NCBI GenBank assembly: GCA_030038035.1
Contig: JASHPP010000271.1
Location: forward strand, 1 to 23,023
DNA length: 23,023 nucleotides
Origin: Trebonia sp.
Lineage (GTDB): Bacteria; Actinomycetota; Actinomycetes; Streptosporangiales; Streptosporangiaceae
Direction of reading: 5' to 3'
Position numbers and translations under genes: made by a program. Shown piece after piece: positions 6,610 to 14,403 of the stretch. How positions within the stretch are numbered: position 1 is the stretch's first letter; each line of letters opens with the position of its first letter. The notes beneath the pieces are model-generated. The model was given only the letters and a program-made list of their open reading frames with translations, was not told where the DNA came from and ran no database searches.

Positions 6610-8070
6610 ATGTTCCGCAACACCATGCCGCGCTACGAGATCTTGTCGCCGGACGCGATCGCCGTCCTGGAGAAGGGCTGGCGCCGCATCGTCACGGAGA
6701 TCGGCGTGCAGTTCGCCAAGCCGGAAGCGGTCGAGCTGTTCCGCACGGCGGGCCAGCGGACCGACGGCGACGTGGTCTTCTTCGACCCCGAATGGATTCT
6801 CGAGCAGGTCGCCAAGGCGCCCAAAGAGTTCGACGTGCAGGCCCGCAACCCGGCGAACACCGTGCACATCGGCGGCGACCAGATGGTGTTCAGCGCGGTG
6901 TACGGGTCCCCGTTCATCAGGGAAGGCGAGGTCAGGAGGGACGCCACCCTGGACGACTTCCGCCGGCTGTGCATGCTGTCCCAGTCGTTCGGCCAGCTCG
7001 ACTCCGCCGGCGGCGTGATCTGCGAGCCGAACGACGCCCCGCTGGACTCCAGGCACCTGGACATGATCTACGCGCTGGCGACGCTCACCGACAAGATCTT
7101 CATGGGCAACGTGGTCTCCGGCCCGAACGCCGCCGACACCATCCGCATGACGGAGATCCTGTTCGGCAACGGACAGGGCGCCGACCGCGGCCGCGCGTCC
7201 ATCGAGCAGACCCCGGCCACGATCTCGCTGATCAACTGCAACTCGCCGCTGCGCTGGGACGACCGGATGCTCGACGCCCAGTTCGAGTACTGCGCCGCCA
7301 ACCAGGCGGTGGTGCTGACCCCGTTCCTGCTCATGGGCGCGATGTCGCCGGTGTCGATCCCGGCCGCGATCGTGCAGCAGCTCGCCGAGGCCCTCACCGG
7401 GATCGCGCTCGCCCAGCTGATCAGGCCGGGCTGCCCGGTGATCTTCGGGTCGTTCCTGTCCAACATCGACATGCAGTCCGGCTCGCCCAGCTTCGGCACC
7501 CCAGAATCGGCCATCGGGCTGCTGATCACGGGCCAGCTCGCCAGGCACTTCGGGCTCCCGTTCCGCACCGGCGGCGGGCTCAACGCCAGCCAGACCGCGG
7601 ACGCGCAGGCGGCCTACGAGGCGCTGATGACGCTGCTGCCCACGTTCCTGGCCGGCACGAACTTCGTCATGCACGCGGCCGGCTGGCTCGAGGGCGGCCT
7701 GGTCAGCTGCTACGAGAAGTTCATCATCGACGTGGAGCTGCTGCGCATGCTGCGGGTCGAGTTCACCCCGCTGGAGATCGACGAGGAGTCGCTGGCCTTC
7801 GGCGCGCACCAGGAGGTCGGCCACGGCGGGCACTTCCTTGGCGCGGCGCACACCATGGAGCGGTTCAGGGACTGCTTCTACCGCCCGCTGCTGTCCTCCA
7901 CCGCCAACTACGAACGGTGGGTCAGGCTGGGCGCCAAGGACGCCACCGCACGGGCAACCGAAATCTGCGCCAAGACGCTGGCGCAGTACCAGCCGCCCCC
8001 GCTCGACGACGCGATCCGCGCCGAGCTCGACGACTTCGTCGCCCGCCGCCGCACCGAGCTCGGCGACTGA
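6610..8070 (+). CDS. MttB-superfamily methyltransferase, non-pyrrolysine (candidate glycine betaine or related quaternary-amine:corrinoid methyltransferase)
   Basis: A 486-residue member of the trimethylamine methyltransferase (MttB/COG5598) superfamily. It begins with PRYEILSPDAIAVLEKGW and the EIGVQF element. It shows VYGSPFIREGEVRRDATLDDF, IICEPND-like GVICEPNDAP, LINCNSPLRWDDRM, ALAQLIRPGCPVIFGSFLSNIDM, TGGGLNASQTADAQAAYE and, near the end, HQEVGHGGHFLGAAHTMERF. MttB proper uses pyrrolysine at an in-frame TAG. None is present here, so this belongs to the non-Pyl branch, which includes the glycine betaine enzyme MtgB. It would methylate the Co(I) corrinoid protein. ATG 6610 follows GAGG at 6601-6604; GTG 6604 is also possible. 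It is divergent from the operon supplying its partners. The substrate is inferred; carnitine or proline betaine remain possible. Confidence 0.88.
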   Translation: MFRNTMPRYEILSPDAIAVLEKGWRRIVTEIGVQFAKPEAVELFRTAGQRTDGDVVFFDPEWILEQVAKAPKEFDVQARNPANTVHIGGDQMVFSAVYGSPFIREGEVRRDATLDDFRRLCMLSQSFGQLDSAGGVICEPNDAPLDSRHLDMIYALATLTDKIFMGNVVSGPNAADTIRMTEILFGNGQGADRGRASIEQTPATISLINCNSPLRWDDRMLDAQFEYCAANQAVVLTPFLLMGAMSPVSIPAAIVQQLAEALTGIALAQLIRPGCPVIFGSFLSNIDMQSGSPSFGTPESAIGLLITGQLARHFGLPFRTGGGLNASQTADAQAAYEALMTLLPTFLAGTNFVMHAAGWLEGGLVSCYEKFIIDVELLRMLRVEFTPLEIDEESLAFGAHQEVGHGGHFLGAAHTMERFRDCFYRPLLSSTANYERWVRLGAKDATARATEICAKTLAQYQPPPLDDAIRAELDDFVARRRTELGD

Positions 8071-8175
8071 CCCCCTGTTGCCGGAGAAAGATCAAGACGA
8101 TTATCCAGAACGAGCCGTGGCGCCTGCCCAGCGTCACTGGGAAACCTGAAGACGCCCTTCGTCGTCGGGGACGGT

Positions 8176-8188
8176 TACGATCGGCATC
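8176..8188 (+). promoter_or_regulatory. Probable -10 element for a leaderless transcript
   Basis: TACGAT (8176-8181) fits the actinobacterial TANNNT -10 consensus and ends 7 nt before the GTG start at 8189. No ribosome binding site is visible, so transcription may begin at or next to the start codon. A -35 element is not obvious. Confidence 0.45.
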
Positions 8189-8941
8189 GTGAAGCGCGCG
8201 ATCGATGTCGGGCTGTTCGGTGAGCTGGCCGACCCGCGAGCGGTCGCCCGCCTGGCCGCCCGGGCCGAGGAGCGGGGCTGGGACGGCTTCTTCGTCTGGG
8301 ATCACATCGCCTACCGTGCGCCGGTGCGGGCCGTGGCCGATCCGTGGGTGGCCCTGGCCGCGGTGGCCTGCGCCACGTCCCGGGTGCGGATCGGCGCGCT
8401 TGTCACCCCGCTTTCCCGGCGCCGGGTGCACAAGGTGGCCAGGGAGACGGCCACGCTGGACCTGCTCAGCTCCGGCCGGCTCATTTTCGGGGCCGGGCTC
8501 GGCAGCACGCGGAACAACGAGCTTGAGCCGTTCGGGGAGGTGACCGACCCGCGCGAGCGTGCCCGCCTGCTCGATCAGGGCCTGGACGCCCTGGCCAGGT
8601 ACTGGGCCGGGGAGTTCGAGCCGGTGCCGGTGCAGCGGCCCAGGCCCCCGGTGTGGATAGCCGGCGAGTGGCCGCACCGGCGGCCGGTGCGCCGGGCGCT
8701 GCGCTGGGACGGCCTTTTCCCCATCGGCCTGCCCGGCCCGGGAGCGCTGACGGAACTGGCCGCCGAGATCCGCCAGGCCCGCCCGGATGCCAGCGGCCCG
8801 TTCGACCTGATAACGGAGCTTCCCCCGGACACCGACCTCGGGCCGTGGGAGCGGGCGGGCCTGACCTGGGCGGTCACGTTCTTCGGCCTGCAGCCTACCG
8901 AGGCCGGAGTCCGGGCCGTGATCGACGCTGGCCCAGGCTGA
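8189..8941 (+). CDS. LLM-class (luciferase-like) flavin-dependent oxidoreductase
   Basis: A 250-residue bacterial-luciferase-like TIM barrel. Seen are AARAEERGWDGFFVWDHIAY, DPWVALAAVACATSRVRIGALVTPLSRRRVHKVARETATLD and LSSGRLIFGAGLGS, all hallmarks of the family including the cis-peptide/flavin-contact region. It ends shortly after PPVWIAGEWPHRRPVRRALRWDG, shorter than the ~300-350 residues of typical members. Family enzymes use FMN or F420. The cofactor and substrate cannot be told here, although F420 is common in actinomycetes. It is transcribed alone, without clear functional links to either neighbour. Confidence 0.88.
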   Translation: MKRAIDVGLFGELADPRAVARLAARAEERGWDGFFVWDHIAYRAPVRAVADPWVALAAVACATSRVRIGALVTPLSRRRVHKVARETATLDLLSSGRLIFGAGLGSTRNNELEPFGEVTDPRERARLLDQGLDALARYWAGEFEPVPVQRPRPPVWIAGEWPHRRPVRRALRWDGLFPIGLPGPGALTELAAEIRQARPDASGPFDLITELPPDTDLGPWERAGLTWAVTFFGLQPTEAGVRAVIDAGPG

Positions 8942-9057
8942 CCGGCACGGTCCCAGCGGACGCACCGACTCCCGATGTGCTCGCCACGTTCCGGACCAAG
9001 AGCGTGCCCGCCCGAATCCGTTGGACAAGCTGCTGTGCCTGGGCAAGACTGGCAGCC

Positions 9058-9657
9058 GTGGATGAGGCTGATGAAAAGCAGACGTTGCACCGCTACCTGC
9101 GGAACGTGCGCGGGGTGCTGCTCTGGAAGCTCGACGGGCTTGGCGACTACGACATCCGGCGGCCGGTGACGCCGACCGGCACCAACCTCCTCGGGCTGGT
9201 CAAGCACTGCGCGGCGGTGGATTGCGTGTACTTCGGCCAGGTGCTTGACCGGCCGTTCCCCGGCCAGGACGACCTGGACTGGCACGAGGACGACGACGCT
9301 GAGCTTGGCGGCGACATGTACGCCACCGAGGCCGAGTCACGCGAGCAGGTATCGGACTTCTACCGCCGGGTGTGGGCGCACTCGGACGCCACGATCCAGG
9401 AGCTGCCACTGGATGCGCGCGGCACCGTGCCGTGGTGGCCGGAACACCGCAGGCACCCGACGCTGCACACCCTGCTCGTCCACACGATCCAGGAGACCGC
9501 GCGGCACGCCGGACATGCGGACATCATCAGGGAGACGATCGACGGTGCTGTCGGCCTGCGCGAGGGCGTCAGCAACATGCCGCCACACGCCGATGCCGCC
9601 GCCTGGAAACGGCACTACGACAAGCTGGAAAACATCGCCAGGTCCGCATCCGCATAA
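9058..9657 (+). CDS. DinB-like protein, DUF664 family
   Basis: A 199-residue four-helix-bundle protein of the DinB/DUF664 type. Visible are EKQTLHRYLRNVRGVLLWKLDGL at the first helix, LLGLVKHCAAVDCVYFGQVLDRP (the GL..H....E-like element, with one candidate metal-binding His), and TLHTLLVHTIQETARHAGHADIIRE, which supplies the two downstream His residues (H-x(n)-HAGH). The three His residues typically bind a divalent metal. Some relatives are thiol-dependent transferases (mycothiol, bacillithiol), but this one's reaction is unknown. The start is GTG at 9058, the only in-frame start close to the conserved helix. An ATG at 9062 is out of frame. It ends 139 nt before the convergent response regulator. 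Confidence 0.84.
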   Translation: MDEADEKQTLHRYLRNVRGVLLWKLDGLGDYDIRRPVTPTGTNLLGLVKHCAAVDCVYFGQVLDRPFPGQDDLDWHEDDDAELGGDMYATEAESREQVSDFYRRVWAHSDATIQELPLDARGTVPWWPEHRRHPTLHTLLVHTIQETARHAGHADIIRETIDGAVGLREGVSNMPPHADAAAWKRHYDKLENIARSASA

Positions 9658-9796
9658 GGCCCGCGATACGGCGGCCCCTGCGAGTCGCCACAAGTGGCAC
9701 CCCCGCCAGCTGCCCCCGGCCCAGGCCGCCGATGTCTTCGTGATCATGGAACGACGCTGAGAAAGGTGATGCGGCTGCGAGTGCCGGTGCTCCGGC

Positions 9797-10471
9797 TCAG
9801 CCGCGCTCGCGGGCGGGCACGACCAGACCCGACTCGTAGGCGAGCACCACCGCCTGGGTTCGGTCGCGCAGGCCGAGCTTGGCGAGCACCCGGCTGACGT
9901 GGGTCTTGACCGTCTCCTCGGTCACCACGAGCTGGCCGGCGATCTCCGTGTTCGATAGGCCCGCCGCGACCAGCCGGAGCACCTCGGTCTCGCGCGGCGT
10001 GAGCGCGGACAGCGCCGCGGGCGGCGCTGGCGCGCCGGCCTCCGGGCGGATCCTGGCGAATTCGGCGATCAGCCGGCGGGTGACCGCCGGGGCGAGCAGC
10101 GCGTCGCCGGCCGCCACCACGCGGACCGCCTCGAACAGCCGCTCGGCGGTGACGTCCTTGAGCAGGAACCCGCTGGCGCCCGCCCGCAGCGCGTCGAAGA
10201 CGTACTCGTCGAGGTCGAACGTGGTCAGGATCAGCACGCGCGGCGACGTCTCGCCGTCGGCGCAGAGCTGGCGGGTCGCCTCGATCCCGTCGGTGCCCGG
10301 CATCCGGACGTCCATCAGCACGACGTCGGGCCGGACCTCCCGGCAGGCTCGCACCGCCGCCGCGCCGTCGGCCGCGGTGCCGAGCACGGTGAAGTCCGGC
10401 TGGGTGTCCAGCAGCGCGGCGAACCCGGCCCGCACGACCTCGTGGTCGTCGGCGACCACGATGCCGATCAT
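9797..10471 (-). CDS. NarL/LuxR-family response regulator
   Basis: A 224-residue two-domain regulator. The receiver domain spans residues 1-120, with acidic D8/D9 (VADDHEVVR), phospho-acceptor D54 (VLMDVRMPG), the switch Thr in LILTTFD and the Lys in GFLLKDV. The LuxR-type helix-turn-helix is at about 153-212 (LTPRETEVLRLVAAGLSNTEIA, then TVKTHVSRVLAKLGL). It is phosphorylated by the kinase encoded immediately upstream, whose stop overlaps its ATG (ATGA). The likely targets are the divergent ABC operon and its own promoter (inferred from gene order, a common actinomycete arrangement). Confidence 0.95.
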   Translation of the reverse strand: MIGIVVADDHEVVRAGFAALLDTQPDFTVLGTAADGAAAVRACREVRPDVVLMDVRMPGTDGIEATRQLCADGETSPRVLILTTFDLDEYVFDALRAGASGFLLKDVTAERLFEAVRVVAAGDALLAPAVTRRLIAEFARIRPEAGAPAPPAALSALTPRETEVLRLVAAGLSNTEIAGQLVVTEETVKTHVSRVLAKLGLRDRTQAVVLAYESGLVVPARERG

Positions 10472-11676
10472 GAGACCTCCGGTTTCGCCGGCAGAACCGC
10501 CTCGACGAAGAACCCGCCGCCTGGCGCCGCGCCGGTGCGCAGCGTCCCGCCGACGGTGGCGACCCGCTCGCGCATGCCGAGCAGCCCATGGCCGCCTTCG
10601 GCGGCTGACTGCGGAAGGTCCCCGGCGTCTGCGGGCCCCGGGCCGTTGTCGCGAATTCTCAGGCGCAGCGTGTCGTCGGCGTAGCGCACCTCCACGTCCA
10701 CGGCGGCGCCGGGCGCGTGCCGCCGGGCGTTGCTGAGCGCCTCCTGCACGATCCGGTAGGCGGCCAGCTCGACGCCGGGGTCGAACTCCGTGACCGGGCC
10801 AGACACGATCAGCCGCGTGCTGGCCGCCGACGCCGTCCGCGCCCCGTCGATCAGCTCGGTGAGCTGCGGCAGGCCAGGCTGCGGATGACGGTCGGCGACC
10901 GTCGCGTCGGCGTCCTCGCGCAGCACGCTGAGCAGCCGCCGCATCTCGGTCAGCCCGGCCCGCGCGGTGTCGCCGATCTGCATGAACCGCTGCGCGCCCG
11001 CGGCAGGCAGTCCCGGTGTGGTCAGCCGCGCCGTCTCGGCCTGCACCGCGATCATCGAGATGTGGTGCGCCACCACGTCGTGCAGCTGGCGGGCGATGCG
11101 GGCGCGCTCGCCGCGCGCGGTGTGCTCGGTCAGCGTCTCGGCGAGCACCTCGGCCGCGGCGTGCTGCACGCGGGCCGCACGCCGTGCCCGCACCGCGATC
11201 CCGGTCCCCGCCGCCGCCGGAACGAGCGCCGCGAGCAGCACGGCGGCCGCGCTCCCGTGGCTGGCGAGCGCCAGCACGAGGAACGGCGCGGCGAGCGTCA
11301 TGGCCAGGTACTGCGCGCGCTCGACGTCACCCGACCGGGTCAGCGCGTCCGTCCCCCCGGCCAGCCGGTAGACCGCGATGACCTCAGCGATCACCCCCGC
11401 GGCAGTCAGCTCGCCGAACCCGGCCAGCGCGAGCACGCTGGCCGCGGTGATCGCGGCGGCCGCCGCGACCGGCCGCAGGAAGATCAGCGGGACCGTGCAC
11501 AGCAGCGCGAGCAGGCACAGCAGCATGGCGTACAGGACAGCCTGGGCGGGCTGGCCCTGGCCGAGCGTGATGGCCTGCCCGATCGCCTGGCCGACGGCGG
11601 CCAGCGCGAGCACCCCGCCGGCCAGCGCTGGCGCGTAGCGGGCGGACATGATCGGCGTGAGCCGCCGCGGACCCAT
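10468..11676 (-). CDS. Sensor histidine kinase (NarL-partner, HisKA_3 type)
   Basis: A 402-residue membrane kinase. The N-terminal ~165 residues hold several hydrophobic segments, beginning near residues 15-36, 47-68, 71-101 and 123-160, with short loops and no large sensor domain. The HisKA_3 region has RARIARQLHDVVAHH with phospho-acceptor H199. The ATPase domain shows the N box EALSNARRHA (N316), DNGPG (343-347) and GHGLLGMRERV. The start is ATG 11676, which follows GACAAT by 6 nt, so a leaderless message is possible. The same open frame runs far upstream, antisense to the ABC operon, but that part shows no protein-like signal. With so little external sequence it probably senses the membrane, or the neighbouring transporter. 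Confidence 0.92.
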   Translation of the reverse strand: MGPRRLTPIMSARYAPALAGGVLALAAVGQAIGQAITLGQGQPAQAVLYAMLLCLLALLCTVPLIFLRPVAAAAAITAASVLALAGFGELTAAGVIAEVIAVYRLAGGTDALTRSGDVERAQYLAMTLAAPFLVLALASHGSAAAVLLAALVPAAAGTGIAVRARRAARVQHAAAEVLAETLTEHTARGERARIARQLHDVVAHHISMIAVQAETARLTTPGLPAAGAQRFMQIGDTARAGLTEMRRLLSVLREDADATVADRHPQPGLPQLTELIDGARTASAASTRLIVSGPVTEFDPGVELAAYRIVQEALSNARRHAPGAAVDVEVRYADDTLRLRIRDNGPGPADAGDLPQSAAEGGHGLLGMRERVATVGGTLRTGAAPGGGFFVEAVLPAKPEVS

Positions 11677-11807
11677 GCATTCATTGTCCCCGCTGGACAG
11701 CCCGGCCGCGTCACCCGAACCTGGCATCAGCACGTAGCTCCTGAGGGGGACCACGGGCCCGTTCGGTGCCACCGGGACAGTACTGGTGAAGACCGCTCCC
11801 CGGAGTG

Positions 11808-11837
11808 ATGACCGCAACCCGGCGCGGACCCTAGCGT
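11808..11837 (+). promoter_or_regulatory. Candidate promoter of the ABC operon
   Basis: A -35-like ATGACC (11808-11813) and a -10-like TAGCGT (11832-11837) are separated by 18 bp. ATG 11846 follows 8 nt after the -10 with no clear ribosome binding site, which suggests leaderless or near-leaderless expression. It shares the intergenic region with the divergent histidine kinase. Confidence 0.45.
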
Positions 11838-11845
11838 TGCGGACT

Positions 11846-12778
11846 ATGGAAGCAACGATCGAAGTCGACGGGCTGCGCAAGCGGTTCGGGTCCGCGCAGG
11901 CGCTGGACGGGACGACGTTCACCGTGGCGCCCGGCCAGGTCACCGGCTTCGTCGGGCCCAACGGCGCCGGCAAGTCCACCACCATGCGCATCATCCTCGG
12001 CCTGGACGCGGCCGACGAGGGCACCGCGCTCATCGGCGGCCGGCCGTACCGCACGCTGCGGCGCCCGCTCGGCCAGGTCGGCGCGCTGCTCGACGCCGGG
12101 GCGCTGCAGCCGAGCCGCCGCGCCCGCAACCACCTGCTGTGGCTGGCGCATTCCCAGGGCCTGGGCGCGAGCCGGGTCGATCGGGTGATCGCGGATGCGG
12201 GGCTGACCTCCGTCGCCAGGCGCAAGGCGGGCGGATATTCCCTCGGCATGCGGCAGCGGCTCGGCATCGCCGCCGCGCTGCTCGGCGACCCGCCGATCCT
12301 GATGATGGACGAGCCGTTCAACGGCATGGACCCAGAGGGCATCGTCTGGATGCGCGGGTTCCTGCGCCAGCTAGCGGCGCAAGGCCGCGCCGTGCTCGTC
12401 TCCAGCCACCTGATGAGCGAACTGGAGGACGCCGCCGACCACCTGGTCGTGATCGGCCGCGGCCGGGTCATCGCGGACACCAGCGTGGCGTCCCTCATCC
12501 AGGCCGCCTCAGGGGACCGGGTGGAGCTGCGCACCACCGCACGGACGCAGGCGACGACCGTCCTGGCCCACGCGGGGGCGACGGTCGCCGTCACCGGGAC
12601 AGACCTGCTCACGGTCTCCGGCCTGCCCGCCGAGAAGATCGTCGCGGCGCTCACCGAGGCCGGCGTCCCGTTCGCCGAGGTGCACGCCCACCGTGCGACC
12701 CTGGAGGCGGCGTACATGGAGCTGACCAGGGATTCGGCCGAATTTCGGCCGGGGGGTGCTGGGGGGTCGGCGTCATGA
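11846..12778 (+). CDS. ABC transporter ATP-binding protein (ABC-2 type exporter)
   Basis: A 310-residue ATPase. Walker A is GPNGAGKST (37-45), the signature motif YSLGMRQRL (131-139), Walker B ILMMDEP with catalytic E156, and the switch His lies in SSHLMSEL. Residues after about 215 form the extra C-terminal domain common in drug/bacitracin-type exporters. It powers the two permeases encoded directly downstream. Its stop overlaps the first permease start (ATGA). Two runs of six G lie near its 3' end, encoding RPGGAGGS, and the second precedes the next start codon, where it may serve as a crude ribosome binding site. A longer in-frame start at 11786 precedes the candidate promoter and is not preferred. 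Confidence 0.94.
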   Translation: MEATIEVDGLRKRFGSAQALDGTTFTVAPGQVTGFVGPNGAGKSTTMRIILGLDAADEGTALIGGRPYRTLRRPLGQVGALLDAGALQPSRRARNHLLWLAHSQGLGASRVDRVIADAGLTSVARRKAGGYSLGMRQRLGIAAALLGDPPILMMDEPFNGMDPEGIVWMRGFLRQLAAQGRAVLVSSHLMSELEDAADHLVVIGRGRVIADTSVASLIQAASGDRVELRTTARTQATTVLAHAGATVAVTGTDLLTVSGLPAEKIVAALTEAGVPFAEVHAHRATLEAAYMELTRDSAEFRPGGAGGSAS

Positions 12779-14403
12779 CCACGGTCACGCCCTACCGTTC
12801 GGAGCTGACACCTGGCCGGGACGGGTTCGCGCAGCTGGTGCACGCGGAGTGGACCAAGTTCCGCACCGTCCGCGGCTGGCTCATCGCCGTGATCATCGCG
12901 ATCGGCGTGACGGGCGGGATCGGGGTGCTCTACGGTTCGGTCACCACGGTCTCCTGCGCGGTCAACAACGGCAAGTGGCTGTACGGCGAGGCCTGCATGG
13001 CCCCCCTGCCTCCGGCCGGGCCGGGCGGCGAGCTCGTGATCGACAGGTATATGTTCGTGCACCAGCCGCTGGCAGGCGACGGCAGCATCACCGTCCGCCT
13101 CACCTCGATGACCGGCCTTCTCCCCGGGCCCAACCAGATGGGGCCAGGCCCGAGTTCGGCTCCGGGCTCTGGCGCAGGTTCTGGCCTGGGCCTGACGCAG
13201 CCCGGCCTCGAGCCGTGGGCCAAGGCCGGCATCCTCATCACGCCCAGCCTCAGCCAGGGGTCCGCGTACGCGGCGATGATGGTCGCCGCCGGGCACGGGG
13301 TGCGCATGCAGTGGAACTACACAGGGGACACCCCTGGCCAGCCCGGCGCCGTCGGCCCGGCGAACCCGCGCTGGCTGCGACTGACCCGGGCCGGCGACGT
13401 GGTCACGGGCTACGACTCGGCGGACGGCACCCACTGGACCGAGGTCGGGAGCGTCACGCTGCCGGGGCTGCCGGCCACGGTGCAAGCCGGGCTGTTCGCC
13501 ACCTCCCCTGACGAGACCAAGGCCTCGGCGGCGTTCGCCGGAGGGAGCATGGTAGACGTCGGCCCCACCGAGGTCACCGCGGTCTTCGATCACGTCACGC
13601 TGTCCACGTCCTCGCTCCCGTGGCGCGGCGACTACGTCGGGGCGGTCCAGGCCGGAATCGGGGAGTATCACCGGGCCGGCGGGCAGTTCACGGTGACCGG
13701 GGCCGGCGACATCGCGCCCCGGCCGTACGAGCGCACCTCGCAGCTTGGTCCCGCCGTCACCCTCACCGACTACCTGCTCGGCACCTTCATGGCGCTGATC
13801 GCCGTCGCCGTGGTCGCCACGATGTTCATCACCGGCGAGTACCGGCGCGGCCTGATCCGCACCACGCTGGCCGCGAGCCCGCGGCGCGGCCGGGTGCTGG
13901 CGGCTAAGGCGATCGTCATCGGCGCGGTCGCGTTCGTGGCGGGGGTGATAGGCGCCACCGCCGCGGTAGTCGTCGGCGGGGCGATCGTCCGCCACCGCGA
14001 CTACTACCAGTGGCCGGCGTCGACGCCGACCGAGGTGCGCGTGATCATCGGCACTGGTTTGCTGCTCGCCGTGGCCGCCATCCTCACGCTCGCCGTCGGC
14101 ACGGTGCTGCGTCGCGGCGTGGGGGCGGTCGCCATCGTCATCGTGGCGATCGTCCTCCCGTACGTCGCGTCGGTGACCCGGATCGCGCCGGCCACCGTGG
14201 GGGAGTGGCTGCTGCGGATCACGCCGGCGGCGGGCTTCGCCATCCAGCAGCCCTATCCGGCGTACTCGCAGGTCACTGCCACCTACTCGCCAGTGGACGG
14301 GTACTTCCCGCTGGCGGAGTGGAGCGGCTTCGCGGTGCTGTGCGCATGGGCCGTCCTCGCGCTGGCCGCGGCGGCCTACCTGCTGCGCCGGAGGGACGCG
14401 TGA
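12775..14403 (+). CDS. ABC-2 type permease with a large external domain
   Basis: A 542-residue membrane protein. Residues 20-32 (QLVHAEWTKFRTV) are the amphipathic coupling element usual for these permeases. TM1 spans about 33-55. A long non-membrane stretch, residues about 58-328, follows before TM2 (about 334-354), then FITGEYRRGLIRTTLAASPRR and four further hydrophobic segments. Typical relatives have a short loop between TM1 and TM2. Within the insert, a Gly/Pro/Ser-rich linker precedes KAGILITPSL..AYAAMMVA..VRMQWNY..WLRLTRAGDVVTGYDSADGTHWTEVG..VQAGLFATS, which looks like a jelly-roll (DUF1349/LamG-like) beta sandwich. The topology predicts it faces outside. Its stop overlaps the next gene's GTG. 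Confidence 0.88.
   Translation: MTTVTPYRSELTPGRDGFAQLVHAEWTKFRTVRGWLIAVIIAIGVTGGIGVLYGSVTTVSCAVNNGKWLYGEACMAPLPPAGPGGELVIDRYMFVHQPLAGDGSITVRLTSMTGLLPGPNQMGPGPSSAPGSGAGSGLGLTQPGLEPWAKAGILITPSLSQGSAYAAMMVAAGHGVRMQWNYTGDTPGQPGAVGPANPRWLRLTRAGDVVTGYDSADGTHWTEVGSVTLPGLPATVQAGLFATSPDETKASAAFAGGSMVDVGPTEVTAVFDHVTLSTSSLPWRGDYVGAVQAGIGEYHRAGGQFTVTGAGDIAPRPYERTSQLGPAVTLTDYLLGTFMALIAVAVVATMFITGEYRRGLIRTTLAASPRRGRVLAAKAIVIGAVAFVAGVIGATAAVVVGGAIVRHRDYYQWPASTPTEVRVIIGTGLLLAVAAILTLAVGTVLRRGVGAVAIVIVAIVLPYVASVTRIAPATVGEWLLRITPAAGFAIQQPYPAYSQVTATYSPVDGYFPLAEWSGFAVLCAWAVLALAAAAYLLRRRDA

Noticed and set aside
6610..8070. Pyrrolysine-containing MttB
   Set aside because: There is no in-frame TAG in the reading frame, and no pyl genes or tRNA-Pyl are in the window.
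6528..8192. Second plus-strand frame of 554 residues over the MttB-like gene
   Set aside because: Arg/Pro/Gly-rich shadow frame; all family motifs are in the frame starting at 6610.
12139..12774. Upstream extension of the first permease frame
   Set aside because: It lies in another frame of the ATPase gene. ATG 12775 gives the coupled start and a normal coupling helix.
11677..13995. Upstream extension of the histidine kinase frame
   Set aside because: The extra ~770 residues are antisense to the ABC operon and show no protein-like conservation. ATG 11676 precedes the first membrane helix.
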